Origin: Mycobacterium sp. 852002-51961_SCH5331710
Lineage (GTDB): Bacteria > Actinomycetota > Actinomycetes > Mycobacteriales > Mycobacteriaceae
Direction of reading: 5' to 3'
DNA length: 64,000 bases
Assembly (NCBI RefSeq): GCF_001665535.1
Contig: NZ_LZSQ01000123.1
Coordinates: 62,001-126,000, forward strand
This document shows positions 31,311-40,277 of this stretch, in pieces. A program made the translations under genes and the position numbers. Positions within the stretch are counted from its first letter, which is position 1. Each line of letters begins with the position of its first letter. The notes under the pieces are model-generated. The model did not search any database and was not told the DNA's origin. It was given only the letters and a program-made list of their open reading frames with translations.

Positions 31311-32267
31311 ATGTCGGAGACGACGAGCCGGGTGCTGCAGCTGTTGGGTTTGCTGCAGTCGCGCCGGGTGTGGACGAGCGAGGAGCTCGCCGGGCGCCTG
31401 GGCGTGACCACGCGCAGTGTGCGCCGCGACGTCGAGCGGCTGCGCGACCTCGGGTATCCGGTCCACGCCAGCAAGGGCCACGGCGGCGGTTATCAGCTCG
31501 GCGCCGGTGCGGCGCTGCCGCCGCTGCTGCTGGACCCCGACGAGGCCGTCGCGATGGCGGTCTGCCTGCGCCTGGCCGCGGGCGGGACGGTAGCGGGCGT
31601 GGGCGAATCGGCGTTGCGCGCGCTGAGCAAGCTCGATCAGGTGATGCCGTCGAAGCTGCGCTCGCAGGTGGCCGCGGTGCACGACTCGACCGTCACCCTG
31701 ATGTCGCCGTCCTCGGATGCACCCGTGGCACCCGACGTGTTGATGACGTTGGCGCGAGCATCCCGCGACCACGAGCACGTCTCGGCCGGCTACGTCGACA
31801 TCCGCGGCAATGCCACCCAGCGGCGGCTCGAGCCCTATCAGTTGGTCACGACCGGGCGGCGCTGGTACCTGCTGGCCTACGACCGCGACAAGCAGGACTG
31901 GCGCAGTCTGCGGCTGGACCGGATGAACGACGTGCGCGCGCAGGGCAGCACCTTCGCGCCCCGCGAGGCGCCCGATGCGGCGGCCTACGTGCAGTGGTCG
32001 ATCAGCAGCTCGCCGTATCGATATGTCGCGCGTGTCCGCTTCGAAGCGCCGCAAAGCGTTGTCGCACAGCACTTCTCGGCGGCATCGGTGACGATCGAGC
32101 CCGACGGCCCCGACAGGTGCATCGTCACCGCCGGCGCCGACGATCCCGAACGCATGGTGCTCTTCTTCGCAATGGTGGGATGTGATTTCGAGGTGCTCTC
32201 GCCGCCGGAGGTGGTGCGGGCGGCCGAGGTGGTCTCGGACCGGCTGGGGCGCAGCGTCAGCCGGTGA
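31311..32267 (+). CDS. HTH (DeoR-like) plus WYL-domain transcriptional regulator
   Basis: A 318-residue protein from the ATG at 31311 (MSETTSRVLQLLGLLQ). The winged helix at residues 5-60 reads WTSEELAGRLGVTTRSVRRDVERL. The WYL domain at about 135-210 has GNATQRRLEPYQLVTTGRRWYLLAYDRD, a ligand-sensing fold, followed by the C-terminal WCX extension. YafY-type regulators with WYL domains commonly control adjacent DinB-fold genes and sense a nucleotide, DNA or small ligand. The operator at 31270-31290 supports control of the DinB pair. The gene overlaps the convergent nucleotidyltransferase by 11 nt. Confidence 0.9.
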   Translation: MSETTSRVLQLLGLLQSRRVWTSEELAGRLGVTTRSVRRDVERLRDLGYPVHASKGHGGGYQLGAGAALPPLLLDPDEAVAMAVCLRLAAGGTVAGVGESALRALSKLDQVMPSKLRSQVAAVHDSTVTLMSPSSDAPVAPDVLMTLARASRDHEHVSAGYVDIRGNATQRRLEPYQLVTTGRRWYLLAYDRDKQDWRSLRLDRMNDVRAQGSTFAPREAPDAAAYVQWSISSSPYRYVARVRFEAPQSVVAQHFSAASVTIEPDGPDRCIVTAGADDPERMVLFFAMVGCDFEVLSPPEVVRAAEVVSDRLGRSVSR

Positions 32268-32808
32268 GCTCCAAACGGTCGGCGAGCATCAGGAACGCCG
32301 ACGCGAACGGGTTGTCGGCGGTGTCGACGCGTAATTGCTCCCAGTCCAGTTGTTCGCGAACCGCGCGCACCGCGGGCAGCAGTCCGGCGAAGTCGCAGTG
32401 GTGTTCGTTGAGGGAGTTCAGTTTCTCGCGCATGACCTCGGTGGGGGCGAGCACGCGCATCCGCACCGCGAGCACGTCGTACTCCTCGGCGGCCAGGATG
32501 CTCTCCTTGTCGACCGGAACACCGTTGAGCCGGTGCAGCACGTCGATGACGAAGTCGTCCTCGACGCAGGCCTTGAACAGCCAGTCCTCCGGGGTGCGCT
32601 CGACGCGGAAACCGGCTTCCTCCAACGTCGCCGCCGCTTTCTCGGTATCGGGCTCGGCGACCACGAAATCGACGTCGTGAACGGGTTCCGGACCGCCGAA
32701 CACCCACAGCGCGTAACTACCGCCCAGGGCGAAGTCCGGGCCCGAGGCGCGCAACGCCGACGCCGCGCGCTTGAGCGCGTCGCGAAGATCATCGTTTCTC
32801 TGTGGCAC
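32257..32808 (-). CDS. Nucleotidyltransferase-fold protein (minimal NTase type)
   Basis: A 183-residue protein. The N-terminal motif FALGGSYALWVFGGPEPVHD followed by VDF matches the minimal nucleotidyltransferase signature (GG-S, then DxD about 18 residues later) at about residues 28-50. The rest (EKAAATLEEAGFRVERT, DFVIDVLHRLNGVPVD) fits the same fold used in aminoglycoside-adenylyltransferase-like and antitoxin-type proteins. No partner toxin is next to it. The GTG at 32808 has AGGAG only 4 nt upstream; an alternative upstream ATG at 32844 has no such site. Possible nucleotide transfer to a protein or small molecule; target unknown. Confidence 0.75.
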   Translation of the reverse strand: MPQRNDDLRDALKRAASALRASGPDFALGGSYALWVFGGPEPVHDVDFVVAEPDTEKAAATLEEAGFRVERTPEDWLFKACVEDDFVIDVLHRLNGVPVDKESILAAEEYDVLAVRMRVLAPTEVMREKLNSLNEHHCDFAGLLPAVRAVREQLDWEQLRVDTADNPFASAFLMLADRLELTG

Positions 32809-32862
32809 TACTCTCCTGGGGCCGACTGATGGGCTGGCAGCCATTGTGGGTAGCTAGTACCC

Positions 32863-33636
32863 ATGCAGATGCGGATGGCCACCTTCAACATCCTGCACGG
32901 GCGCAGTGTGCACGACGGGCTGGTTCACCGGGATCGCCTCGTTCGGGCCGTCCGGGAGCTCGATGCCGACGTCCTGGCTTTGCAGGAAGTCGACCTCGAC
33001 CAGCCGCGATCGGGGATGGCCGACCTGACCGCGGTCGCCGCCGAGGCGATGGGCGCGGTGAGCCACCGCTTCGTCGCCGCGATCTCGGGCACGCCGGGCG
33101 CCACCTGGATGGCGGCCACCGGTGACGAGCAGCCCGGAACCGCGGCCTACGGCATCGCGCTGTTGTCGCGATTTCCCGCGGAGTCGTGGCAGGTGTTGCG
33201 GCTGCCGCGAATCCCGGTGCGGTTTCCGATGTATCTGCCCGGACCGAATCGGGTGAAGGTCGTCAACGAGGAGCCGCGAGCGGCGGTGGTCGGCCAGCTG
33301 AACACGCCGCTGGGCCCGTTGACCGTCGCCAACACGCATCTGTCGTTCGTGCCGGGGTGGAACCGGATGCAGTTGCGGCGGCTGCTGCGTGACATGCGCG
33401 GCTTTCCGTCGCCGCGCGTGCTGATGGGCGATCTGAACATGGTGCCGCGGTCGGTCCGGCGGTGGACGCGTCTACACCCGCTCGCCGAGGCGATCACGTT
33501 CCCGTCCGACGAGCCCGACCGCCAACTCGACCACATCGTCACCGACGACCGCGGCCTGCGGGTGGAGCGGTGCTGCGCCCCGGAACTGCCGATCTCCGAT
33601 CACCGCGCCCTCGTCGTCGACATCGCCCGGGACTGA
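32863..33636 (+). CDS. Endonuclease/exonuclease/phosphatase-family protein
   Basis: A 257-residue metal-dependent phosphoesterase fold. The motifs in order are ATFNILHGR (about residue 6, the Asn), ADVLALQEVDLDQPR (about 33, the metal-binding Glu), NTHLSFVPGWN (about 157), MGDLNMVP (about 187, Asp and Asn), DRQLDHIVT (about 225) and ISDHRALVVDI (about 245, the general-base His). The family includes DNases, sphingomyelinases and inositol phosphatases. There is no signal peptide, so it acts in the cytoplasm. It is followed by the mannosidase operon after 58 nt. The substrate cannot be deduced. Confidence 0.85.
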   Translation: MQMRMATFNILHGRSVHDGLVHRDRLVRAVRELDADVLALQEVDLDQPRSGMADLTAVAAEAMGAVSHRFVAAISGTPGATWMAATGDEQPGTAAYGIALLSRFPAESWQVLRLPRIPVRFPMYLPGPNRVKVVNEEPRAAVVGQLNTPLGPLTVANTHLSFVPGWNRMQLRRLLRDMRGFPSPRVLMGDLNMVPRSVRRWTRLHPLAEAITFPSDEPDRQLDHIVTDDRGLRVERCCAPELPISDHRALVVDIARD

Positions 33637-33694
33637 CCTGTTTCGACACCGCGGTTTCGATCACCGCCGCGTCGACCGCACGTAGGGTTTGGTT

Positions 33695-36600
33695 GTGCGG
33701 GTCATCTCGGCGGAGTCGACGGATCTGTTCGTCGGGCCCGCGGACGCGCCGCTGCAGATTGTGCGGGTGACCTACGCCGACGGCGCGGGCGAGGTGCGCG
33801 TCGACGGTAACGGCCTGACGGGTCACGCCCGTACCTCCGCCGCTGACGGCAGCGTCGAGGTGGCGGTCGCGGTGACCGATCCGCGGCCAGGTGAGCAGCG
33901 ACCCGCGCGGGTCGCGACGGGTGATGGCATAACGCCGTTCGTGTTCACCGTCGCCGAGCCCGGCTGGACGATGTACATGATCAGCCACTTCCACTACGAC
34001 CCGGTGTGGTGGAACACCCAGGCCGCGTATACCAGCCTGTGGAGCGAGGACCCGCCGGGCAGGTGCCGGCAGACCAACGGTTTCGATCTGGTCAGCGCCC
34101 ATCTCGAAATGGCCCGCCGGGAGCCCGAATACAAGTTCGTCCTGGCCGAGGTCGACTACCTCAAGCCGTTCTGGGACACCCACCCCGAAGACCGCGACGA
34201 CCTGCGCCGCTTCCTCGCCGAGGACCGTGTCGAAATCATGGGCGGAACCTACAACGAACCGAACACCAACCTCACCGGTCCCGAAACCACCATCCGAAAC
34301 TTCGTGCACGGCATCGGCTTTCAGCGCGACGTGCTCGGAGCCGACCCGGCGACCGCCTGGCAGCTCGACGCATTCGGCCATGACCCGCAGTTTCCGGGCA
34401 TGGCCGTAGACGCCGGGCTGACGTCGAGTTCGTGGGCCCGCGGCCCGCACCATCAGTGGGGTCCGATGGCCGACGGCGGCGACCCCGAGCGCATGCAGTT
34501 CAGCAGCGAATTCGAATGGCTTGCCCCGTCGGGACGCGGGCTGCTGACGCATTACATGCCGGCCCATTACGCCGCAGGTTGGTGGATGGACTCGGCGCCG
34601 ACGCTGCAGGCCGCCGAAGACGAGACGTATCGACTGTTCGCGTCGCTGAAGAAGGTGGCGCTGACCCGCAACGTGCTGCTGCCGGTCGGCACGGATTACA
34701 CGCCACCGAACAAGTGGGTCACCGAGATTCACCGCGACTGGAACGCCCGCTACACCTGGCCCCGGTTCGTGTGCGCGCTGCCCAGGGAGTTCTTCGCCGC
34801 GGTGCGCGACGAACTCAACGAGCGGGATGTCGATGCGTCGCCGCAGACGCGGGACATGAACCCGATCTACACCGGCAAGGACGTCTCCTACATCGACACC
34901 AAGCAGGCCAACCGGGCGGCCGAGGACGTCGTACTTGACGCCGAGAAGTTCGCGGTGTTCGCCGGACTGCTCGGTGGCGCGACGTACCCCCAGGCGGCGT
35001 TGGCCAAGGCCTGGGTGCAGCTGGCCTATGGTGCGCACCACGACGCGATCACCGGTTCGGAGTCCGATCAGGTGTATCTCGACCTGCTGACCGGCTGGCG
35101 CGATGCGTGGGAGTTGGGCAGGGCGGCCCGAGACAGCGCGCTGGCCGTGCTCTCGGGGGCGGTCGAGGAGTCGGTCGTCGTGTGGAATCCGGTCGCGCAC
35201 AAGCGCACCGACGTCGTCACCGCCCGCATTCCGGAATCGATCGGGACGGTGCGGGTGGTCGACTGTGCGGGCGACGAGGTGCCGGCTCACGTCGAACATG
35301 GCGGTCGCACGGTCACGTGGATCGCCCGTGATGTGCCATCGCTGGGCTGGCGGTCGTATCGGCTCGAGGACACGGATACGCCGAACGCGTGGGAAGCGGT
35401 AAGCGGTAACGAAATCGGCAACGACCATTACCGGCTGCGGGTGGACCCGGCGCGGGGCGGTGCCGTCGAGTCGCTCATCGAATCCGCTTCCGGCCGATCG
35501 CTGATCGCTGACGGTGCCGTCGGCAACGAGCTCGCGGTGTACGACGAATACCCGGCCCACCCGCAGGCGGGGGAGGGGCCGTGGCACCTGCTGCCCAAGG
35601 GGCCGGTGGTGTGTTCCTCGGCGGCGGCGGCCACCGTGCAGGCCTATCGCGGAGCGCTAGGCGAGCGCCTGGTGATCCGCGGCGCCATCGGCGACATGTT
35701 GCGCTACACACAGGTTCTCACGCTGTGGCACGGCGTCGCACGCATCGATTGCCGGACGACGATCGACGAGTTCGCGGGCGCTGACAAGCTGCTGCGGCTG
35801 CGCTGGCCGTGCCCGATACCCGGCGCGATGCCGGTCAGCGAGGTCGGCGATGCGGTGATCGGACGCGTTTTCGCGCTGCTGCACGAACGCGGAGGTGATG
35901 CGGTGGACGCCGCGACGCATCCGTGGACGCTCGACAACCCGGCGTACGGCTGGTTCGGATTGTCGTCGGCGGTGAGGGTGCGAATCGGCGCCGGATGTCG
36001 CGCGATGTCGGTCGCCGAGGTGGTCACGCCGACCGAAGACGCGTCCGCGGCGGCGCGGCCGCTGATGGTCGCGCTCGCGCGCGCCGGGGTCACCGCCACG
36101 TGCAGCGGTGCCGACAAGCCGCGCTACGGCGACCTCACCGTCGACTCGAACCTTCCCGACGCGCGGATCGCACTCGGCGGTCCCGACCAAAACCGCTTCA
36201 CCGCAGACCTTCTCGAAGCTGTGGACGCTGACTACGCCGAAGAGGTGAAGCGGCAGCTCGACGCTACCGGCGCGGCCAGGGTCTGGGTCCCGGCCGCCGC
36301 ATCGCTGACGACGACCTGGGTGCCGAGCGCGGATCTGCGCGATGTGCGGGCGCTGCCGGTGCTGGTGCTGGCGGGGCTCGCGCTCGACGACGTCGTGGCA
36401 GGCGTGGTCGACGACCTGGCGGACTGGGAGATCGTCGTCGAGCAGACCGCGCCGGCCGACCTGCAGCCGTTCGAGAACCGGACGGTCGCGGTACTCAATC
36501 GCGGGCTGCCGGGGTTCGCGGTCGAAGCGGATGGGACGCTGAACCTGTCCCTGATGCGATCGTGTACGGGATGGCCGTCGGGCACCTGGATCGATCCGCC

Positions 36601-37864
36601 GCGACGCACCGCACCCGACGGGTCCAACTTCCAATTGCAGCACTGGACACACGTATTCGACTATGCGGTGGTCTCCGGGGACGGGGACTGGCGTCGCGCC
36701 GGAATACCCGCTCGCAGCGCCGAGTTCTCGGCCCCTCCGCTGGCGGTGACGGGCCACACGGGAGAGGCGGGCGCCCTTCCCTCGTCGGGTTCGCTGCTGG
36801 AGATCGAGCCGGCGGGCTCGGTGCGCCTGGGAGCACTCAAGGCCGCAGGCAATCCGTTGGCCGGCGGAAGCGCACGACCCGTTCACCCGTCGGACGGTGT
36901 CGCGATGCGACTGGTCGAAACCAACGGAACGACAACCGAAGTCACCGTCACCTCCGGGCTGCGCCGCGTGTCCGCCGCGGTTCGGGTGGACCTGCTCGAG
37001 CGCCCGCGGGTGCAGGAGGTCACCCCGGACGGGTTGTCGTTGCACGGCTTCGAGATCGCCACCGTGCTCGCGCGGTTCAACCTGCCACGGGTGCTGCAGG
37101 CCGACCATGCGGTGCTGGCGCCGGATGCCGAGGAGGCCCAGCCGCTCTACGCCCGGTACTGGCTGCACAACCGCGGTCCGGCGCCGCTCGGCGGGCTGCC
37201 CGCGGTGGCCCATCTTCATCCCCAACACGTGGAGATGTCGGATTCCCCTGTGCCGCTTCGACTCACCGTGGTCAGCGACTGCTGCGACGAGGTTCTGCAC
37301 GGGCGGGTGCGGTTGCTGTGTCCGGACGGATGGACAGGGGAGCCTGCGGTGCTGCCGTTCATGCTGCCGCCCGGCGAACACCTGGACACCGGCGTGAGCG
37401 TGACACCGCCGGAAGGGGTGTCACCGGGGTTGTATCCGATACGGGCCGAACTCGCGTTGACGGGCGCGCACGTCTCGATCCCGCCTTCGTGGCGACAGGT
37501 GGTCGAGGACGTCTGCGTCATCGCGGTCGGTGCACCGCCGGACGACAGCCTGCTGCGGCTCGTCAGCGGACCCGAGCCCGTCGACGTGGTGGCCGGTCAG
37601 TCGGGACGGCTGACGGTCACCGTCGCCACCGACGCCTACGCCGACATCGCCGTCGAAGCGCATCTGATCAGCCCATGGGGTACGTGGGAGTGGTTAGGCC
37701 CCGCGGTATCCGGCGTCGAACTGGCCGCGCGCGGCACCACCGAGATCGAGTTCGACATCGCGCCGCCGGTTTGGGCGGAGCCGGGTGAATGGTGGGCGCT
37801 GGTCCGGTTGGCCGCTGCCGGACAGCTGGTGTACTCGCCTGCAGTGAAGATGACGGTCCGGTGA
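33695..37864 (+). CDS. GH38 alpha-mannosidase
   Basis: A 1389-residue protein in the position of M. tuberculosis Rv0648. The zinc motif ISHFHYDPVWWNTQ lies at about residues 93-106. WQLDAFGHDPQFPGM (about 222-236) contains the nucleophile Asp, which forms the covalent mannosyl intermediate. Further Asp/His residues sit in AYGAHHDAITGSE (about 445-457), also typical. The remaining 900 residues form the beta domains of GH38 enzymes plus a C-terminal Ig-like segment, making it longer than my memory of Rv0648 (about 1215). No signal peptide is seen, so it acts in the cytosol on mannan or glycolipid pieces. The GTG start is at 33695; a TTG lies two codons earlier. Its stop overlaps the next start. 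Confidence 0.9.
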   Translation: MRVISAESTDLFVGPADAPLQIVRVTYADGAGEVRVDGNGLTGHARTSAADGSVEVAVAVTDPRPGEQRPARVATGDGITPFVFTVAEPGWTMYMISHFHYDPVWWNTQAAYTSLWSEDPPGRCRQTNGFDLVSAHLEMARREPEYKFVLAEVDYLKPFWDTHPEDRDDLRRFLAEDRVEIMGGTYNEPNTNLTGPETTIRNFVHGIGFQRDVLGADPATAWQLDAFGHDPQFPGMAVDAGLTSSSWARGPHHQWGPMADGGDPERMQFSSEFEWLAPSGRGLLTHYMPAHYAAGWWMDSAPTLQAAEDETYRLFASLKKVALTRNVLLPVGTDYTPPNKWVTEIHRDWNARYTWPRFVCALPREFFAAVRDELNERDVDASPQTRDMNPIYTGKDVSYIDTKQANRAAEDVVLDAEKFAVFAGLLGGATYPQAALAKAWVQLAYGAHHDAITGSESDQVYLDLLTGWRDAWELGRAARDSALAVLSGAVEESVVVWNPVAHKRTDVVTARIPESIGTVRVVDCAGDEVPAHVEHGGRTVTWIARDVPSLGWRSYRLEDTDTPNAWEAVSGNEIGNDHYRLRVDPARGGAVESLIESASGRSLIADGAVGNELAVYDEYPAHPQAGEGPWHLLPKGPVVCSSAAAATVQAYRGALGERLVIRGAIGDMLRYTQVLTLWHGVARIDCRTTIDEFAGADKLLRLRWPCPIPGAMPVSEVGDAVIGRVFALLHERGGDAVDAATHPWTLDNPAYGWFGLSSAVRVRIGAGCRAMSVAEVVTPTEDASAAARPLMVALARAGVTATCSGADKPRYGDLTVDSNLPDARIALGGPDQNRFTADLLEAVDADYAEEVKRQLDATGAARVWVPAAASLTTTWVPSADLRDVRALPVLVLAGLALDDVVAGVVDDLADWEIVVEQTAPADLQPFENRTVAVLNRGLPGFAVEADGTLNLSLMRSCTGWPSGTWIDPPRRTAPDGSNFQLQHWTHVFDYAVVSGDGDWRRAGIPARSAEFSAPPLAVTGHTGEAGALPSSGSLLEIEPAGSVRLGALKAAGNPLAGGSARPVHPSDGVAMRLVETNGTTTEVTVTSGLRRVSAAVRVDLLERPRVQEVTPDGLSLHGFEIATVLARFNLPRVLQADHAVLAPDAEEAQPLYARYWLHNRGPAPLGGLPAVAHLHPQHVEMSDSPVPLRLTVVSDCCDEVLHGRVRLLCPDGWTGEPAVLPFMLPPGEHLDTGVSVTPPEGVSPGLYPIRAELALTGAHVSIPPSWRQVVEDVCVIAVGAPPDDSLLRLVSGPEPVDVVAGQSGRLTVTVATDAYADIAVEAHLISPWGTWEWLGPAVSGVELAARGTTEIEFDIAPPVWAEPGEWWALVRLAAAGQLVYSPAVKMTVR

Positions 37865-38424
37865 GCCAGCCGTGGGCCGGCATCGCGGCGACGGTGGACG
37901 GAGTGCCGGTGTCGCTGGAGGAGGTCGACGCGCGCGAAGCGTCGCTGCGTGGTTCGCGGATCGCCTCCGCGCTGCCGCGGCCCGGCACCAGCGAAGGCCG
38001 GCAGCTGCGGCGCTGGCTGACTCAGCTCCTGGTCGCCGAACGCGTCGTGGCCGCCGAGGCCGCGGCGCGGGGATTGCACGCCGACGGCGCGCCCACCGAG
38101 GCGGAGGTACTGCCGGATATGACCGTGCGGATGGAGATTGGCAGCGTGGCGGCGTCGGTGCTTGCCGATCCGGTGGCCCGTGCGGTGTTCGCGGAGTTGA
38201 CGGCCTCTGTTGACGTCAGTGATGACCAGGTGGCGTCGTACCGGCAACGAAACCCGTTGCGCTTCAATACCACAGGCGAGATCGTCGAGCATCTGCGCGC
38301 CGCGGCGCGCCGTCGAGCTTTCCGGCTCTGGCTGGATGCGCGGTGCGCGGCGGACGTGCGTCTGGCGCCCGGGTACGAACACCCCGGTGACCCTCGACAA
38401 CCCGACAACACCCACCGGCACTGA
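37861..38424 (+). CDS. Rv0649-like protein (often labelled FabD2), function uncertain
   Basis: A 187-residue protein beginning at the GTG at 37861, which overlaps the mannosidase stop (GTGA), and ending on the ATG of the kinase (TGATG), so it is translated between two coupled genes. The M. tuberculosis neighbour Rv0649 is labelled malonyl-CoA:ACP transacylase, but no GHSxG nucleophile motif or transacylase length (about 300 residues) is present. The sequence ATVDGVPVSLEEVDARE, then many helices (LVAERVVAAEAAARGLH, SVDVSDDQVASYRQRNPLRF) looks like the chaperone-like part of SurA/trigger-factor-type proteins. Transacylase activity is doubtful; a folding or assembly helper for the mannosidase is one possibility. 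Confidence 0.75.
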   Translation: MSQPWAGIAATVDGVPVSLEEVDAREASLRGSRIASALPRPGTSEGRQLRRWLTQLLVAERVVAAEAAARGLHADGAPTEAEVLPDMTVRMEIGSVAASVLADPVARAVFAELTASVDVSDDQVASYRQRNPLRFNTTGEIVEHLRAAARRRAFRLWLDARCAADVRLAPGYEHPGDPRQPDNTHRH

Positions 38425-39335
38425 TGGCCGATCTCACCCTCGCGCTCGATGTCGGCGGAACAAAGATCGCCGTCGGCCTCGTCGACGACACGGGCACGCT
38501 GGTGCACCAGGCGAAGTTGTCGACACCGCGTGGTGACGCGGAAACGATTTGGGCGGTGGCGGATTCGCTCATCACCGAGGCACTGGCCACCGCGGGTGGG
38601 CGGGTCCGCGGCGCGGGGATCGCCTCGGCCGGGCCTATCGACCTGACGGCGGGCACCGTGAGTCCGATCAACATCACCGCGTGGCAACGGTTTCCGATCG
38701 TCGAACGGGTGTCGACGGCCGTCGGCGCCCCGGTGCGCCTCGCCGGTGACGGCCTGTGCATGGCGATGGGAGAGCACTGGCGCGGCGCGGGCCGCGACGC
38801 CGACTTCCTGCTCGGAATGGTGGTCTCGACCGGCGTCGGCGGTGGGTTGGTGCTCGACGGCGCGCCCTACGACGGTCGGACCGGCAACGCCGGGCACGTC
38901 GGACACGTCGTCGTGGATCCGGATGGCGCGCCGTGCACCTGCGGCGGGCGCGGCTGCGTGGAGACCATCGCCGCGGGCCCGCGGATGGCGCAGTGGGCGC
39001 GCGAGCACGGGTGGGATGCGCCCGCCGAAGCCGACGCCAAGGAATTGGCCGACGCCGCCAACGCCGGAGACGCCGTCGCCCTTCGGGCCTTCCGTCGCGG
39101 CGCGGTGGCCGTCGGCGCGATGATCGCGGCGGTCGGCGCGGTCTGCGACTTCGACCGCGTCGTGATCGGCGGCGGCGTGGCCAAGTCCGGGGCGCTGCTG
39201 TTCGACCCCGTCCGGGAAGCTCTCGCGTCCTATGCCGGGCTGGACTTCATTCGTGGGGTGCAGGTGGTGCCGGCCGAGCTCGGGGGTGACGCGGGCCTGG
39301 TCGGTGCGGCGGCGTTATTGCGCGAGCAGACGTAA
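38424..39335 (+). CDS. ROK-family sugar kinase (glucokinase-like)
   Basis: A 303-residue protein. The phosphate loop LALDVGGTKIAVGLVD is at residues 4-19, the catalytic Asp in VRLAGDGLCMAMGEHW (about 108), the ROK zinc-type motif GHVGHVVVDPDG then CTCGGRGCVETIA (about 153-178), and adenosine-binding GGGVAKSGALL (about 250). It would phosphorylate a hexose with ATP or polyphosphate. Coupling to the alpha-mannosidase suggests it captures the mannose or glucose released; M. tuberculosis Rv0650 is at the same place. The last codons of the gene lie inside a dispersed repeat (39322-39376). Confidence 0.92.
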   Translation: MADLTLALDVGGTKIAVGLVDDTGTLVHQAKLSTPRGDAETIWAVADSLITEALATAGGRVRGAGIASAGPIDLTAGTVSPINITAWQRFPIVERVSTAVGAPVRLAGDGLCMAMGEHWRGAGRDADFLLGMVVSTGVGGGLVLDGAPYDGRTGNAGHVGHVVVDPDGAPCTCGGRGCVETIAAGPRMAQWAREHGWDAPAEADAKELADAANAGDAVALRAFRRGAVAVGAMIAAVGAVCDFDRVVIGGGVAKSGALLFDPVREALASYAGLDFIRGVQVVPAELGGDAGLVGAAALLREQT

Positions 39336-39376
39336 ACCTGCCCCTTTTCGCGGGTTTTTGGGCAGTTATGCGTCTG
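39322..39376. repeat. Dispersed repeat, family B, copy 1 (55 bp), covers the end of the kinase gene
   Basis: GCGAGCAGACG at 39322-39332 and CGTCTG at 39371-39376 are inverted, with inner arms CTGCCC (39338-39343) / GGGCAG (39360-39365) around TTTTCGCGGGTTTTT. The stop codon TAA of the kinase is 39333-39335, so the repeat supplies its last codons. The copy at 61803-61862 has the same arms and the same 55-bp distance. It may end transcription of the mannosidase operon. Confidence 0.8.
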
Positions 39377-39421
39377 TCCCCTACTGGCGTGTGGGCCCTC
39401 GCCGGGAGGTGTCGCGGCGTT

Positions 39422-39451
39422 TTGGCTGTTGGGCGGGCGGCAGGCTATTCT
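39422..39451 (+). promoter_or_regulatory. Candidate promoter of rplJ-rplL
   Basis: TTGGCT (39422-39427), 18-nt spacer, TATTCT (39446-39451), which has four of six bases of the -10 consensus. The predicted start near 39458 gives a leader of about 220 nt before rplJ, the length expected for L10-type autoregulation. The stretch 39377-39421 shows nothing else. Confidence 0.5.
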
Positions 39452-39457
39452 GAACGG

Positions 39458-39680
39458 CGTTCCACCGAAGACCGTCGGTCACCGAGCAATCGGTTGAAGG
39501 TCCGGACGAATCTGTTGTTCTTCGCGCAAGCGGCTCATCAGATAACCCCGGCGGCCCACGCAGGAGGACGAGGCCAACGCCATTGCTGCGCCCCGACCTG
39601 TCTGCGTCGGGGCGTTCGTCGTTTCCGGCCCGAAAGCCCTGCACTCCGGCCGATGGTCACCCATCCACGAGGAGGCATGC
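39458..39680 (+). promoter_or_regulatory. rplJ leader (L10 leader-type region) with attenuator hairpin
   Basis: A long untranslated leader upstream of rplJ. Its 3' part holds a perfect 9-bp stem, CGCCCCGAC (39589-39597) / GTCGGGGCG (39606-39614), loop 8 nt, followed by TTCGTCGTTTCC. In many bacteria ribosomal protein L10 (with L12) binds such a leader and lowers its own expression. The L10-binding kink-turn itself was not proved by eye; the assignment rests on position, length and this hairpin. GGAGG lies 5 nt before the rplJ ATG. Confidence 0.55.
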
Positions 39681-40208
39681 ATGGCCAAGGCTGACAAGGC
39701 CACCGCGGTTGCCGACATCGCCGAGCAGTTCAAGGAGGCTTCGGCGACGCTCGTCACCGAGTACCGCGGGCTGACGGTGGCCAACCTCAAGGACCTGCGC
39801 CGTTCGCTCGGTGATTCCGCCACCTACACGGTCGCCAAGAACACGCTGGTCAAGCGTGCCGCGGCGGAGGCGGGCATCGAGGGGCTCGACGAGTTGTTCG
39901 TCGGTCCCACCGCGATCGCGTTCGTCAAGGGCGAGGCCGTCGACGCCGCCAAGGCGATCAAGAAGTTCGCCAAGGACAACAAGGCCCTCGTCATCAAGGG
40001 CGGCTATATGGACGGCCGCCCGCTGAGCGTGTCCGAGGTCGAGCGCATCGCCGACCTGGAGTCGCGCGAGGTGCTGCTGGCCAAGATGGCCGGCGCGATG
40101 AAGGCGAACCTGTCCAAGGCCGCCGGTCTGTTCAACGCTCCGGCGTCGCAGGTCGCCCGGCTGGCCGCCGCTCTGCAAGAGAAGAAGGCCGGCGAAGAAG
40201 CCGCTTAA
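39681..40208 (+). CDS. rplJ: 50S ribosomal protein L10
   Basis: A 175-residue protein of normal length. The N-terminal RNA-binding domain (KADKATAVADIAEQFKEASATL, VTEYRGLTVANLKDLRRSL) and the C-terminal helix that carries L7/L12 dimers (SQVARLAAALQEKKAGEE) are both present. L10 anchors the L12 stalk to 23S rRNA, where translation factors dock. It is followed by rplL after 69 nt containing a short family A repeat. Expression is probably controlled through the leader at 39458-39680. Confidence 0.97.
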   Translation: MAKADKATAVADIAEQFKEASATLVTEYRGLTVANLKDLRRSLGDSATYTVAKNTLVKRAAAEAGIEGLDELFVGPTAIAFVKGEAVDAAKAIKKFAKDNKALVIKGGYMDGRPLSVSEVERIADLESREVLLAKMAGAMKANLSKAAGLFNAPASQVARLAAALQEKKAGEEAA

Positions 40209-40221
40209 CCCGCCCCGACCT

Positions 40222-40244
40222 GCGATTTGTCGCGCACAGATCGC
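40222..40244. repeat. Dispersed palindromic repeat, family A, short copy 3 (23 bp)
   Basis: GCGATTTGT (40222-40230) and ACAGATCGC (40236-40244) are complementary with one mismatch around CGCGC. The arms are the same as in the 53-bp copies at 2766 and 13105, but the centre is missing. It lies between rplJ and rplL, where it may form a small hairpin that changes the L10:L12 ratio. Confidence 0.6.
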
Positions 40245-40277
40245 AACCAGATGTAAGTAGTAAGGAAAGGACCAAAA

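Noticed and set aside
37861..38424. Malonyl-CoA:ACP transacylase identity for the small protein after the mannosidase
   Set aside because: It has no GHSxG motif and is much too short; the name is only inherited from the M. tuberculosis label.
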